Shown here one piece after another: positions 11,201 through 21,401 of a stretch of DNA of 64,000 nt (position 1 is its first letter; each line of letters opens with the position of its first letter). The notes under the pieces are model-generated. The model saw only the letters and a program-made list of their open reading frames with translations, was not told the origin of the DNA and searched no databases. Source of the stretch: Daedaleopsis sinensis (taxonomy: Eukaryota > Basidiomycota > Agaricomycetes > Polyporales > Polyporaceae); contig CM066304.1 of the NCBI GenBank assembly GCA_033807695.1, forward strand, positions 868,001 through 932,000, read 5' to 3'. A program made the position numbers and the translations under genes.

Positions 11201-13836
11201 AATTGCTGCTCGTAAAATGCTGTACTGTTCGGAGGATTTCTGGCCGTACGAACGCATGAGAATCATAAAGTTGAGGTAGTCTTGTGGATATCGTATCCCA
11301 TGCTTGAGTTTGCCATTAGAGTCAGTCTGTCGTCGAACCTGCTCGGCTAGCATGGTGCAGATCTTGAGAAACATGCTATGTTCCTCGAGTTTACCATCCC
11401 GCGCATGCTGGTGTAGCTGAAGGAATGTTCCGAGACTGTCGTTTCTCTCCAGAGAGTTCCACAGACTATATGTAAGTGCATCGGACGTGATTATTGCTTG
11501 GAGATTGCGGGCATCGGTCGTTCGAAATGTCCTGCCGGTGTGCTTCTCACGGGCCTCCTGTTTCGCACGTTGATCCTCGATAGGTAACTCAGCCTCCTCC
11601 ATCTTCTACTCACGCTGACGATCAGCCTGGAACAACTTGTCACTCGACACACACTGGCACTCACCCTGTTCAGAGACTTCTTGAAACCCGCATCGTGCAC
11701 CGCAAGCTCCTGACATGCATCACACACATTCGATAAGTTGCGTGTCGTCCCACTACACCGTTTCGACTTCACGAAGCGTTGGTCTATATTGACCTCCCAA
11801 CGAGCCCATCCCTCAAGATGGAGATCCAGCTGTCGTTGCTCCGGGTGCGTCCATTTTCTTTCTTCTACCTCTCTATTGCCTGTCGATGGAGGTTCAGGGA
11901 GTGGGCCGATGGCGACAGATATAGGGCACGTCTTGGTCTTGGTAAAGGGCTTGTACGGGAACAGCTCACGAACAACACGAGCACGAAGGCGTGGTGAAAC
12001 ACCACCCAGTGACCGTGTATATGTACGCAGGATGTACTCGAGATATGGCTCGCCACTCAGATGCTGACATGCTCTCTCAGGTCCCTCAGACGATCGAGCA
12101 ATTTGAGCAGCCCCGGACGGCGATGGACGGAATCCGGGAGTACCTTGTTGAGCGTGGTTTGCTGCTGACCCAGAGGCATTGAAGAAAGATTCAAGCATTG
12201 GAGCCTACATTTCATAGATTGAGTGCGCAATTTATCTCTCACTATAGGATATGGACCTACCACTGAGACTTTCTTGGTCGTGTAATGCACACTGGCGGAG
12301 CCATGCTTGGTAGTGTTCACAGCGGACGACCGAGAAGTCTCGCTCATAGGCTGGGAACGAGGAGAGCTCTGAGCCTGAAAGAACGCATGAAGTGGTCCAG
12401 TCACCTACAACACATCGGTCAGTACGCTTACTCCAAGTACGAGTCATGCCCGGTGTATATTGAAACATACATTCTTGAAAGCTTCCTTGATAGGCTTGAC
12501 TGCAATTCGCCGGTTCGTCATCCCAATGATTCTGCTACACTTGCGTCGATGCTTCTCCCAGTTTCCAAGCTCGTAGCTCCGCTTTGCATGCAAGGAGATC
12601 CATTTCCCGCAGCCATGGCACTGTGCACGATGAGGCTCAGCTTGACGAACCCACTCGTCATCTTCGAGGGCTTGACGCCGCTGGTCCGTCGACTTGCGAG
12701 GTTTCTTCGACCGCCGCCCTGCCTGCTGAGCTTCGTCGCTCTCGTCCGGTGAGTCTTCATCTCTAGAACCCCACGTTCTTGAGGTTCCTGCCTGCTTTGA
12801 CGGGTCTGGATTGGTTATGTGTACAGGGACCGTCGAAGTGGCAGGCTGGCTATCATCACGGTCGATCTCCATAGTACAGGATGACTCCGAGTCAGCTCCA
12901 AGCCGAGGTCGGCGAGGCAGCCGCGGCGGGGCCACACTATTGAAAGGTATTGTATCAGACGTAGTGACTGACTGCGGGCATGGATTAATACTTACGCAAC
13001 ATCACACAGAGCATGAAGAGCCCCTACACGTGCAGCTTCTTGCACACTCCGTCCGAGTAATGGGCCCTCGCACCTCTCGGCGAAGTGCTGCATAGCAATC
13101 ATCACGAATAGCCCGCACGACCACGAGTCGATTTGGCACTCTGCCTCCGAAGCCGGTGAGTGTACAGAAAAGGGAACAGTTGTCCATGCGAAGGGTGGTA
13201 GATCTAGGACAGCTCGGATGGCGTCGAATGCTCCAGTAAGGTACTGGTTCACAGTATAAGTGGTGGTTACGTGCAATATAGCTGACTGACTTACTTGTTT
13301 TGCCCACGTCTCAGAATCTAGCTCTGGTATACTGTCGGTGATGCCATATGAGGGTAACACGGCCTCGGTGAGGTCTAACCATCCCAAGACCCAATGTGGA
13401 CTGACAGTGCCGCCGCACAGAGGTATTGCCCACCGTTTTCGCGACAGCAGTTGTGCTTTATCTCCGGAAGAGGACTAGGAATATATAGGTGAGTTACGCA
13501 TGACAATCACATAAAGTATGGCATCCAAATCTGACGTACTGCAGCGAGGACATGTGCTTCAATAGACTCCTCATGTGTTGGACTCACAACACCTGCTGCC
13601 AATGCTGCGATGCGTGACGAGAAGATACAGTAATCTGTGTTCACAGATTCAGAGCATTCAGATGCTTGCTGTATAACGGCTCCAAACGCGTCGACAGTGG
13701 TGGCCGAAAGCTTCTCGCGATGCCCTGGTAGGAGTGGCTCGAGATCTTGACGGCAGAAGTGGATATTCCGGATGCATCGTAATGGTGACAGATCAGGTGT
13801 ACTATCCAGCATGGAATGAGGTATCACAGAGTCCAT
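8279..13836 (-). CDS. Transposon protein: Ulp1-like protease, zinc finger and DDE-type transposase fusion
   Basis: Twelve exons close in phase: 13836-13540, 13474-13295, 13243-12996, 12936-12471, 12404-12261, 12204-11665, 11605-11175, 11112-10812, 10755-10179, 10125-8899, 8845-8631, 8578-8279 (1641 aa). Residues about 100-240 look like a C48/Ulp1 cysteine protease: H126-W127, D146, Q196 and C202 in QIDSWSCG. A C-x2-C-x19-H-x3-C finger follows (C348, C351, H371, C375). The core has three conserved acidic sites that could form a DDE triad: D810 (FASDCTKV), D967 (VSVQDPLHARK), E1152 or E1155 (GTEFVEHFFG). The tail carries VRMYIGEVLDIYKK. The family recurs in polypore genomes as transposon protein; the DDE assignment is my inference. 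Start ATG is the first in frame, not proven. Confidence 0.85.
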
Positions 13837-14063
13837 GTTGTGTAGCTCGAGTGGTCATGGATGTAGTAGCAGTAGTACCGTACAATAGAACATGTTCGAC
13901 CACCATAACCAAGTTGTGTCGGCTAATGCGAATACCATTTTGGGAAGTCAAAATACGCAAAGTCGGACAAGGCTCTGGGCGCTTGACCCTCTGAAGACCC
14001 CTCAAGTACGCAAACTCGGACAAGGTTACCTACCATATATAGAAGTCAAAATACGCAACTTTC

Positions 14064-14096
14064 GGACAAACATCTGGTGGAGTTGCACGGGTCCTG
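14064..14096 (-). repeat. Right terminal inverted repeat
   Basis: 33 bp, perfect inverse of 7983-8015; followed by the CCGCCA duplication. Confidence 0.92.
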
Positions 14097-14322
14097 CCGC
14101 CACCGTCCCAGCGACCGCTCTGGCGCGCTCGAGATGCACAGGAACCCGTCCGAGATGGCCGTGACGTAGTTTATTGCGCATGGGGTACTCGATGACGACG
14201 ATGGTTTCAGATCTGATCTCACGTCATTAACCCAACTACGCCCGTGACGTCACTGCACTTGGCCATTCGTCACGACTCACGAGTCTGGCGTTCCTCGCGC
14301 GCTTACGCCCGTCGCGCGGGCA

Positions 14323-14328
14323 TATAAA
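14323..14328 (+). promoter_or_regulatory. TATA box of right CsbD gene
   Basis: TATAAA, 95 bp before the ATG at 14424, followed by a CT-rich leader (TCATCCACTCTCACTTCC), the usual layout of strongly expressed fungal genes. Confidence 0.65.
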
Positions 14329-14423
14329 CCCCAGCGGGTCGCTGTCGGTCCCCACCAATCTCATCCCACTCATCCACTCTCACTTCCCTCATCACCCGTC
14401 TCACCCCACCCCACATCATCACC

Positions 14424-14857
14424 ATGACCAACACCGGCGAGCCCAAGTGAGTCTCCTATACGTCGAGCACCCTTTGAGGACCGTGTGCTGACTATGTGCG
14501 TCGTCCTGCAGCAAGACCACCGGCCAGTACCACTCCCTGAAGGGCAACGTGGTCGAGGCCGTCGGCAACGTCACCGGCGCCGAGTCGTGGCAAACCTCCG
14601 GCAAGGAGGAGCACGCAGCGGGCGAGACCGAGTACAAGGCCGCGCAGGCCAAGGGCTACGCAGAGGGCACCATCGACCGCATCGGCGGCAAGAAGGACGC
14701 CGTCCTCGGTGCCGTTACTGGCGACCGTCAGCAGGAGGTCTCAGGTATGCATTCTCCGTGCACGTTGTCGTCGGTCTGGCTGGCTAACTCATCACGGCGC
14801 GCTGTAGGCAACCTCCGTCAGGACAAGGGCGAGGCGCAGCAAGAAATCAACAAGTGA
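14424..14857 (+). CDS. CsbD-like stress protein, right copy
   Basis: Exons 14424-14446, 14512-14744, 14808-14857 (101 aa). The sequence keeps [38 protein letters not shown] repeats, [13 protein letters not shown] and [15 protein letters not shown]. It is a close paralog of the gene at 7315-7784; exon 2 is the same length in both. CsbD-like proteins are small hydrophilic stress proteins; no enzymatic role is known. Promoter shows a TATA box and a pyrimidine-rich leader. The divergent arrangement implies an inverted duplication that originally shared one promoter region, later split by the transposon. Confidence 0.9.
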
Positions 14858-15918
14858 ACTTAATCGATATGCGATCTATCCTGTATTTTTCACCATTTGC
14901 TCTACGGGGAATCGTGTTGTCAGATAGAATGTATTGTATGATACAGTAATCAACGCTATCAATCACGGACAGCTCGCAGTGATTGCAATCAGATTATGAC
15001 CGTGGCGTTAACGCCATTAACGCCTCAAAATACACTCACTGTTAACGTTCGACTTCCTCTCGACACCTCAACGCCTCGGCCCTCTCAGGCCCTCTCTCTC
15101 TCGTCGTGACTCAGATTTCGACCTCAAGTTGCGCGATGGTCGAGAATTTGAAAGGCCCGGAATTTATGCCGTATACATCTCTATACATGAGCGGGTGGGC
15201 CGCAGCACATAGCGCTTTTACTGCTGCAGATGAGACGGAGACTCGAGCGTGGTCCGTCCGGCGTCGGTATGCACGCTAGCGTCTGCGACTAAGTCATCGA
15301 TATCGGCCGTAGCGGCAATACCGAACCGAACGATATCACTTGCCCCTCAGTAGTATTCCAGGCCTCACTAGTCCGCACCGTCAGTGGAGGCTCGCCTAGA
15401 GCGTGCGGGTGTTATATCACAGAATCGGCGAGCAAGAGCCGACCTCCGAGTCGAGCTCTGTCACTGGCCATGGGCCCGGCGAGAGGCAGACTGTGCGCCT
15501 CAAAGCTAGCTCAAAGCACCGAGCCTTAAGCTTGCGAGGAAGTTAGTGGACGAGTTGCTGCGGCGTCCACTGGGCTGTCTTGCAGAGCAGCGCTAGCCAC
15601 CGGGGTCAGAGAGTTCGGACTCGCACGCTCCGGACAGTGAGTCTGACTGGTGACTAGTGAGGGGCGGCGACTGCCCCAATTGCAAGGGGATCATGATGCC
15701 GCAGTCACTGGCAGCGACTCGCGGGTGGATGCTTGACACGGCGCGGTGGCCATGGGGCGAGTCGGTGGTAGCCCGGCCGACATCCGCGTCCGGCGCACAA
15801 GCTTAAGGGTGACTGAGGGAGATGGGACACGGACACTAGCAAATAATTAAAATCGCCGGGGCAACGAGACACAAGGTACTATAGGGACAAACGAAGAACT
15901 GTCGCGGCCTCGAGTCTA
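14858..15918. other. Intergenic, nothing recognised
   Basis: About 1.06 kb with no supported coding region on either strand. Short AT-rich 3' flank of the CsbD gene, then mixed sequence with GTTAACGCC/ATTAACGCC repeats near 15008-15025. The right part is the 3' flank of the secreted-protein gene. Confidence 0.5.
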
Positions 15919-16700
15919 TCATGCGAGAACCGCAATGGCCGCGCCAAGCGCCCCGACCAGCGTGCCGGCGAAGAGCGCGATGCCTGGGGTGCTGCCGTTC
16001 TTCTCGGGCGCGTTCGTCGGGGTGCTGCCCCCGCTCGTGTTGGTCTCCGAGAGCGGGAAAGCGGGAACGGCCCGCCCCTGGTCGTTGCACGTGCTCTCGT
16101 AGTCTGTGGGCAAGCCCGCAGTGAGTATGCGAGATCGCGGTCGATGGACGGAGGAGTACTCACTGCGGAGCTGGCTCGTCAGCGAGCCCTCGCGCACGCT
16201 GTCCGCGCTGGCCGTGCAGGCGAGGCAGTTCGTGAACGCGCGGTGGAAGTTGTCTCCGCAGAAGCAGTCCAGGAAGTCCGAGCGTGAGGTGTTGGTGTTG
16301 GGGTCGATCTTCGAACACGTTGAAAGGAGCTATAGTCAAGTGAACGGTCAGCATGGCCTAGCCGGGCCCAACCGTGGGATTTAGAACTTGAGGCCTCCTA
16401 CCTTGTCGAGATTAGAGCATGTATCCTCGCACTGCGTGGTAGCACCACACAGTACCGTAGGTGAGCAATGTTATGATTACACTCTTCTAGAATGCGACGT
16501 ACTGCTGCTGGAACATCTTCCACTGAGACTTCTGCCGACCGCTTGACGAGGGAGTCGGTTGAAGAGAAGGCACTCGCCACAGCTGAAAGCGACGCCCGAC
16601 ACAGAGTGAGTATAGATAGTCGACAATGTGACTCGGATTAGGTAGTTTACTGACCTTGACCAGCAAGGAGGGCGGCGACAGCGAGGATAGACGTGAGCAT
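15919..16700 (-). CDS. Cysteine-rich secreted protein, probably GPI-anchored
   Basis: Five exons on the minus strand close in phase: 16700-16655, 16582-16503, 16431-16402, 16329-16164, 16103-15919 (168 aa). Residues 1-15, MLTSILAVAALLAGQ, form a signal peptide. The mature part has paired cysteines (CEDTCSNLDK, CSKID, DCFCGDNF, NCLACTAS, TCNDQG), a Thr/Ser/Pro-rich linker with TNTSGG, and a hydrophobic C-terminus (ALFAGTLVGALGAAIAVLA) without a basic tail, as in GPI-anchored fungal wall proteins. The family is common and uncharacterised in basidiomycetes. A cell-surface location is inferred from these signals only. Confidence 0.8.
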
Positions 16701-16825
16701 CACAACGATCGTAACTGATGAGGAGTTGAATAATAGGGATTCAGCGGGAGGCGGATTGGGGATAATAAGATGAAGACGTTGAGGTACATTGTATATATAC
16801 TTGCGGTGGTTATGGAAGACGACGG

Positions 16826-17018
16826 AGTGCGGCACTGTTGGCCAAGTTGCCCGGCTTGGCACGTCTCATGCCCGGAGTACGCTCACCTTCGCCCCCATAC
16901 GCAACGGAACAGAATATGTGCTCTCGAAGACGGTGTTCCATTGTGTAAAGGTCCGATGGTGACCGTACTCCGGGCAGGACACGTGCCAAGCCGGGCGACT
17001 TGGCTAACAGCCGCACTG
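16826..17018. repeat. MITE-like fold-back element
   Basis: Arms of about 58 nt (16826-16887 and about 16958-17018) are inverted copies with a few mismatches and one 2-nt gap; both contain CCCGGCTTGGCACGT and GCCCGGAGTACG. A 70-nt non-repeated core lies between. Total about 193 bp. No clear target duplication. Confidence 0.75.
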
Positions 17019-17778
17019 TGTGAGCAGTGGGATATACGTGAACGCTGATCGTTGAACACTCACTGCTTTGATAAAGTCACCGCCCGGGTTGATTTCCAAT
17101 ATGCACTCGGATGTGTGGCTGTACCAAGATGAATTGACGGACGAGCGGACTGTGGAGGCCAAACTCGAACACGGTGACGACCAGTACGCGTCGACAGTGT
17201 AGAGGCATCTGGGATTGGAGCAACGTGCGGCCATTGAGCAGGACGTAGAGCTACTGGTCGCGGCCTCGAATACTGCGACATCCGTGATACATTGTACGGG
17301 TGCGCGACGTGCCCGACAATGGATGTGTGATGCATGCGTGGGCTAATCCATTGGGTCTCCTTGCGTGAGTACCACTAATACACTTCTACTCGTGAAGCTC
17401 CTAGTTGTGAACCGCACATTCACCGCTTGCACAGGTTGCCCACATAGGAACAACAATGCGTGATGATCTGCCAAAGTATGAGGTGAGCGCTCGCTATCTC
17501 CGGACCTGCTGACCTGCGAATGTGCATTTGAAAACTGTTCAGTAACCACGTCTAGGTATGAAGTCCTCGGGGAGAGAAGCCGGATATTGAGGCACAAGTA
17601 ACAGCAGTCCTTTGTGTTCCCTTTCGAAGAAGATCGTCGTCGGACTAATATCGTCGGAGGCAGACCAGCTACGTGGCACTGGCAGTAAGCGTTCGTTAGG
17701 CAAGAGATTGGAGAACCCTAATGTACGTGCGGATGATGGACCGATGGCCACCGTCTCATCGAGATGGGCACCGCCCCA
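17019..17778. other. Unresolved region downstream of dolichyldiphosphatase
   Basis: Several minus-strand frames of 60-90 codons (for example 17751-17539 and 17335-17060) are broken by stops and show no domain I recognise. They could be a decayed gene or chance frames. No clear exon chain could be built. Confidence 0.4.
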
Positions 17779-18750
17779 CTACTGTGTTTTCTTCGAGCCC
17801 GCTACAGACCTGTTCCTACCCGACTCCCAGTCGTTCCTCCACCGCCAATACTGCGCTTCGGTCCCGGCATCGGGCCACACCGCCCAGCCGTCGCGCAGTC
17901 TGAACCATGCACTGACCGGGTTCGTGAGCAACGCCGTGCGCAGCCGCCCGAGAAAGGAGTCCGGCCAGCGCGTCGGGATGTACTCCACCAGGAGGTAGTA
18001 GCCGGATCCGAAGAGGACGCCGATGCCAAAGCCCCATAGCACTTGCGGGATGGAATGGTATGCGAGGTAGTAGCTGCGGCGCGGACGTCTTGAGGAACAC
18101 TGGCATGTCTGGGAGATCGAGGGAGGACATACCGAGAGAAGGCTACCGCGCCCGACACGGCGACGATGCAGACGAGCAATAGGGTGTCGCGCGCGTAGTC
18201 GAGCAGAGGGAAGCCGGTCGAGACGAAGCGGTGGCGGAGGGAGAAGTGGAGGACGAGGAAGCTTGCGAAGTACCCCATCCACTGGCTGTGCGACGAGGGG
18301 AAGCCGTACCCGTCACCCAGCTCCGCTGCAACAGCCCATCCATATGCATATGCCGCGCACGCAAGAGGAGAAAAGACACGCACTGGTAGGTCGCTCTTGC
18401 TGGATGATGTGCTTCAGCACGTAGTTGAACGTCTCACACAACATTTGCCCCGCCCACATCTCGAGGAAGACAAGCTCGCGCGTCCATACCGACAATGCTG
18501 CATACGCTGGCTGCTCGCTAGGTCAGCTGTACTGGGTGCGCGAAGGGAACGAAGCGGCTCACGTTGAGCAGTATCGGGGTCAGCGTGAGCAAGGCAAGCA
18601 CTTGCGCGAGGGTGGATGATTCGTCGTCTGCAGTTCAACTCACTGTTAATGCAATGTACTTAGTGAGAGTCCCTTCATCTCTCTCGAGCACGTACATAGC
18701 ACATGGGTTAGATCAAGTGCAGCTCTTGAAACAACGGCTGGCTCTGGCAT
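17779..18750 (-). CDS. CAX4: Dolichyldiphosphatase
   Basis: Five exons close in phase on the minus strand: 18750-18696, 18627-18563, 18510-18384, 18325-18133, 18073-17779 (244 aa). It hydrolyses dolichyl diphosphate to dolichyl phosphate at the lumenal face of the ER, recycling the lipid carrier of N-glycosylation. The PAP2 phosphatase motifs are all present: K-x6-RP in KHIIQQERP, PSSH in GYGFPSSHSQ, and SR-x5-H in SRYYLAYHS. The N-terminus LDLTHVLYDDESSTLAQVLALLTLTPILLN is typical of DOLPP1/CAX4, and several hydrophobic helices follow. The first splice (CTA T|GTACGT) restores THVLYDD across what otherwise looks like a frameshift. Confidence 0.92.
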
Positions 18751-18867
18751 AGATAATAATGAGTGGGCAAGGAAGGACTGAGAATCCAGAAATCGTGTAT
18801 TAGGCTGCACGCGAGCGATAACATGGGAGCTGAGGGGATCTGAAAAACATGGAGTAGGTTCTAACAC

Positions 18868-18941
18868 GGGTCGGTGGCGTAGTTGGTTATCGCATCTGTC
18901 TAACACACAGAAGGTCCTCAGTTCGATCCTGGGCCGACTCA
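18868..18941 (+). tRNA. tRNA-Val (anticodon AAC)
   Basis: 74 nt without intron. Acceptor GGGTCGG pairs with CCGACTC (one G-T pair), discriminator A; anticodon stem TCTGT/ACAGA encloses the loop CTAACAC with anticodon AAC; T arm CTCAG-TTCGATC-CTGGG gives the B box. A short T run at 18943-18947 acts as Pol III terminator. It lies between the dolichyldiphosphatase and F-box genes. Confidence 0.93.
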
Positions 18942-19226
18942 CTTTTTGACCTCCTTTACAACGACCGTGTCCTCAGTATTAGTTCTGCTTTCTACGAGGC
19001 TTGCAGCGTGTAGTGTTGCGCCAGGTAGGATACGATTTGGATGGTTTCAATCGGCAAGGCTGACAGTAACGATAGGTTAACACGCACCGAACACTTGGTC
19101 AGTAGACCGTTCTGAGAATCTCACACGTCTAGTCTTAGAATACAAATTACAAGACGCTAGCATACAATGGGAGACCCTACGTCGACACTTGCGATTCACT
19201 CCATTCGTATACTTCGTGAACACTTG

Positions 19227-20749
19227 TCACTGGCATTTGCGGAACGAAAGGGGATTTGCCTCGATCCGGGTCGCCAACACCGGCGACCCCTCCGCCATGT
19301 CCTTCAAGTCCTTCTCGCACAACGTCAGACTCTCCCCCTGAGGCGCAAGAGACAGCCGGACGTCTCTCATACCCCGTATCTTCGCGACCGGTTCCAACCG
19401 GTCGACCAGCAGCGCCTCCGAGTCCAGCCCGCCCGACAGGCCGAACCCGTAGAGGGACACCACGAGCTCGCGCAGCGTGCGCCGGAACCGCGAATGAAGG
19501 ATTGTGCAGAGGTCGCGGAGCGTGCTGCCCAGCACGTCCGTCCTGCACCCGAAGCCCTCGACGTGCAGCGTCTCGAAGAACGGCGAGGAGACCGCGCACA
19601 CGAGCCCGAGCGCCGCATCCAGAGGCGTGTACGACCCCTTGAGGTGCAGCGCGCGCAGGGCGGGGAACCCTCCAGCCAGAGCCAGAGGACCGCCGTCCGC
19701 GAACGTGCGGTCTGCAGGCTGAGCGGCGCACCCTGGCCGGAGGTGCACCGAGAGCATCCGGAGGCGCGGGAGCGCAGCGAGCGAGCGGAGGAGGGACGAG
19801 TCGGACAGCACGTCCTGCGTCGGCTCGAGGATGTCGAGCGTCTCGAGCTGCGCGAAGCAGCGTATGGGGTGCAGCCACGGCTCTGGGATCCGGCTCGTGC
19901 GCGTGCAGCGAAAGTACGTGAGGTTGGGGGCGTGCGCTGCGACGGTCGCGAGGAACGTCTCGACAAACGTCTGATACTGATGCTCTCGGTCTGCGGATGG
20001 ACCGTGGGCGCGGGCGCTGATGTGGGGGTGGGTGAATATGATGTGCAGGGATTGGAGTGAGGGTGAGAGAAGGGAGAGAAGTGGGAGCAAGCGGTCGCAG
20101 TGCGCGCCCTTATCCTCCTCGGGTACCTCCTGCACCCATCGTAATCTCGTGAGCCTTAGCGAAGACTCGAATGAGAGATTGGTCTGGTGATTATCGCAGA
20201 GTGGGAGTCCAAAGAGCACGGGAGGTAGGGAATCGTGGACGCGTTGTGCGGGTTTTTGTACCGTTCTAACGTGTGCAAGATAGCGCGTGCGCCTGTGGAG
20301 GAAACCTTGTCCTTGACCGCGGGCATGCGAGGAAACTGCCTGCAACGAAACGGGTTGTTGTGTCAGCGTGCAACGGTCACAGCCGGTGAACGAACGACCA
20401 TGCATGACTCGGTATTCACCAATTGTGACGCCTCGGGCGGGGTGCTGCCCTTGGCAGAAGCGTCTTCACGCTGGTTCAACGCAAAGATAGCCTTTAGGTG
20501 GTCTATGTCCCTCCATAGCACAGATACAGCGGGCTCGAAGAAAGCTCTGCACACGCGCGCGCATGTAGCCAGCGTCGCCTTGTTCACCGCTCCTCTGTGG
20601 CCTTCTTCTGTCATTTGTCCGCCAGGTGGCTCTAACCGCTTAGACACGTCATAGTCGAACCATGCTCCGTCTGGGACCGCAAGCTGCTCGAAGATCGCAT
20701 AGAGGACGTCTTCATGAAGTCGTACAGCAGTGTGAGCGAGTTTATCCAT
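19227..20749 (-). CDS. F-box protein with leucine-rich-like repeats, copy 1
   Basis: Two exons, 20749-20420 and 20339-19227, phase 0 (480 aa). Residues 10-80 fit a basidiomycete F-box: VLYAIFEQL ... LATCARVCRAFFEPAVSVLWRDID. The rest is a chain of irregular leucine-rich segments such as LTRLRWVQEV, LLSPSLQSLHIIF, LRSLAALPRLRMLSV and FPALRALHLKG. Such proteins act as substrate receptors of SCF ubiquitin ligases; the target is not predictable. A paralog with the same layout follows at 21402-23158. The strong open frames on the opposite strand (for example 19167-20060) are GC-driven shadows. Confidence 0.82.
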
Positions 20750-21401
20750 GTTGCACGAGACCTATCAGACGCATCATCAAAACCTGGAGGGGGCAAACAT
20801 ACGGATATCTACCTCGACTTGAAGCTTGAAGCCTTGCCTGAAGAATGAGGACTCGGGGCACTAAGAAGTGCTGTTATATAAGATGAGGTGGGGCGTGCTG
20901 CGTGCAGAGGCGCGGACACTACTCACGCTATAGGTTAGCCTCCTTGATTGGCAGGGCATACCAAAACCTTAGCTTCAAACGTCTCCCAGAGGCGGACTCG
21001 GGGTCGGTCGGGACTCGGAGATGCATGCACACATGATATGACCGCGTTATATCCTATCGGTCAATCGTACTGAACAACCGGTAAGGACGGGCGGTTGATT
21101 CGAACGTTTGGGCGCCAATGGTTTACTGTACATTGTCAATGTCACTGCGCAGTGGATGAAAGCTCTCCTACGTCTGATCGTAGCTTGGGGGCAGCGTGGA
21201 AGCGGAACGAGTCAGCGATAAAGGTATATATCCTGTGAGCTCGCTCTTGAGCTTGAGCCTGGTACAGGAGTGGCGACTAACAGGCGCGGGCGGTCACCTG
21301 GGCACAATCTGCTGCATATCCCGTACTCATAGCTGACAGCGCGCCAGATCAGCTGAGCGGTCCGATACCGTGACAGATATGGAGAACGCTGCGGGCTCAC
21401 C
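20750..21401. other. Intergenic between the two F-box genes
   Basis: About 650 bp containing the promoter side of copy 1 and the 3' flank of copy 2. A TATATAAG-like word lies near 20874. No coding region supported. Confidence 0.5.

Larger units (their letters stand above)
7983..14096. mobile_element. Complete DNA transposon with 33-bp TIRs and CCGCCA target duplication
   Basis: The 6114-bp element is bounded by perfect 33-bp inverted repeats (7983-8015 and 14064-14096, starting CAGGACCCGTGCAACTCC). Immediately outside both ends is CCGCCA (7977-7982 and 14097-14102), a 6-bp direct repeat consistent with a target site duplication; a 7-bp reading with one more G is also possible. Five copies of a TACGCAAA..CGGACA-like motif lie just inside the ends, two left and three right, all in the same orientation. 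One 12-exon gene fills the interior. It separates two divergent CsbD genes. Superfamily is not certain: the protein has a zinc finger and a likely DDE transposase core, plus a Ulp1-like protease. Intact ends and an intact reading frame suggest recent insertion. Confidence 0.88.

Noticed and set aside
18690..18750. Apparent 2-nt frameshift in the N-terminus of dolichyldiphosphatase (LDLTHVL then YVLERDEG)
   Set aside because: A standard GTACGT donor after CTA T and the acceptor CTGCAG restore LDLTHVLYDDESS, the family N-terminus, so the gene is intact.
19167..20060. 297-codon plus-strand open frame
   Set aside because: It lies antisense to the F-box gene, is Arg/Glu/Ala rich in the manner of GC-driven shadow frames, and has no domain.
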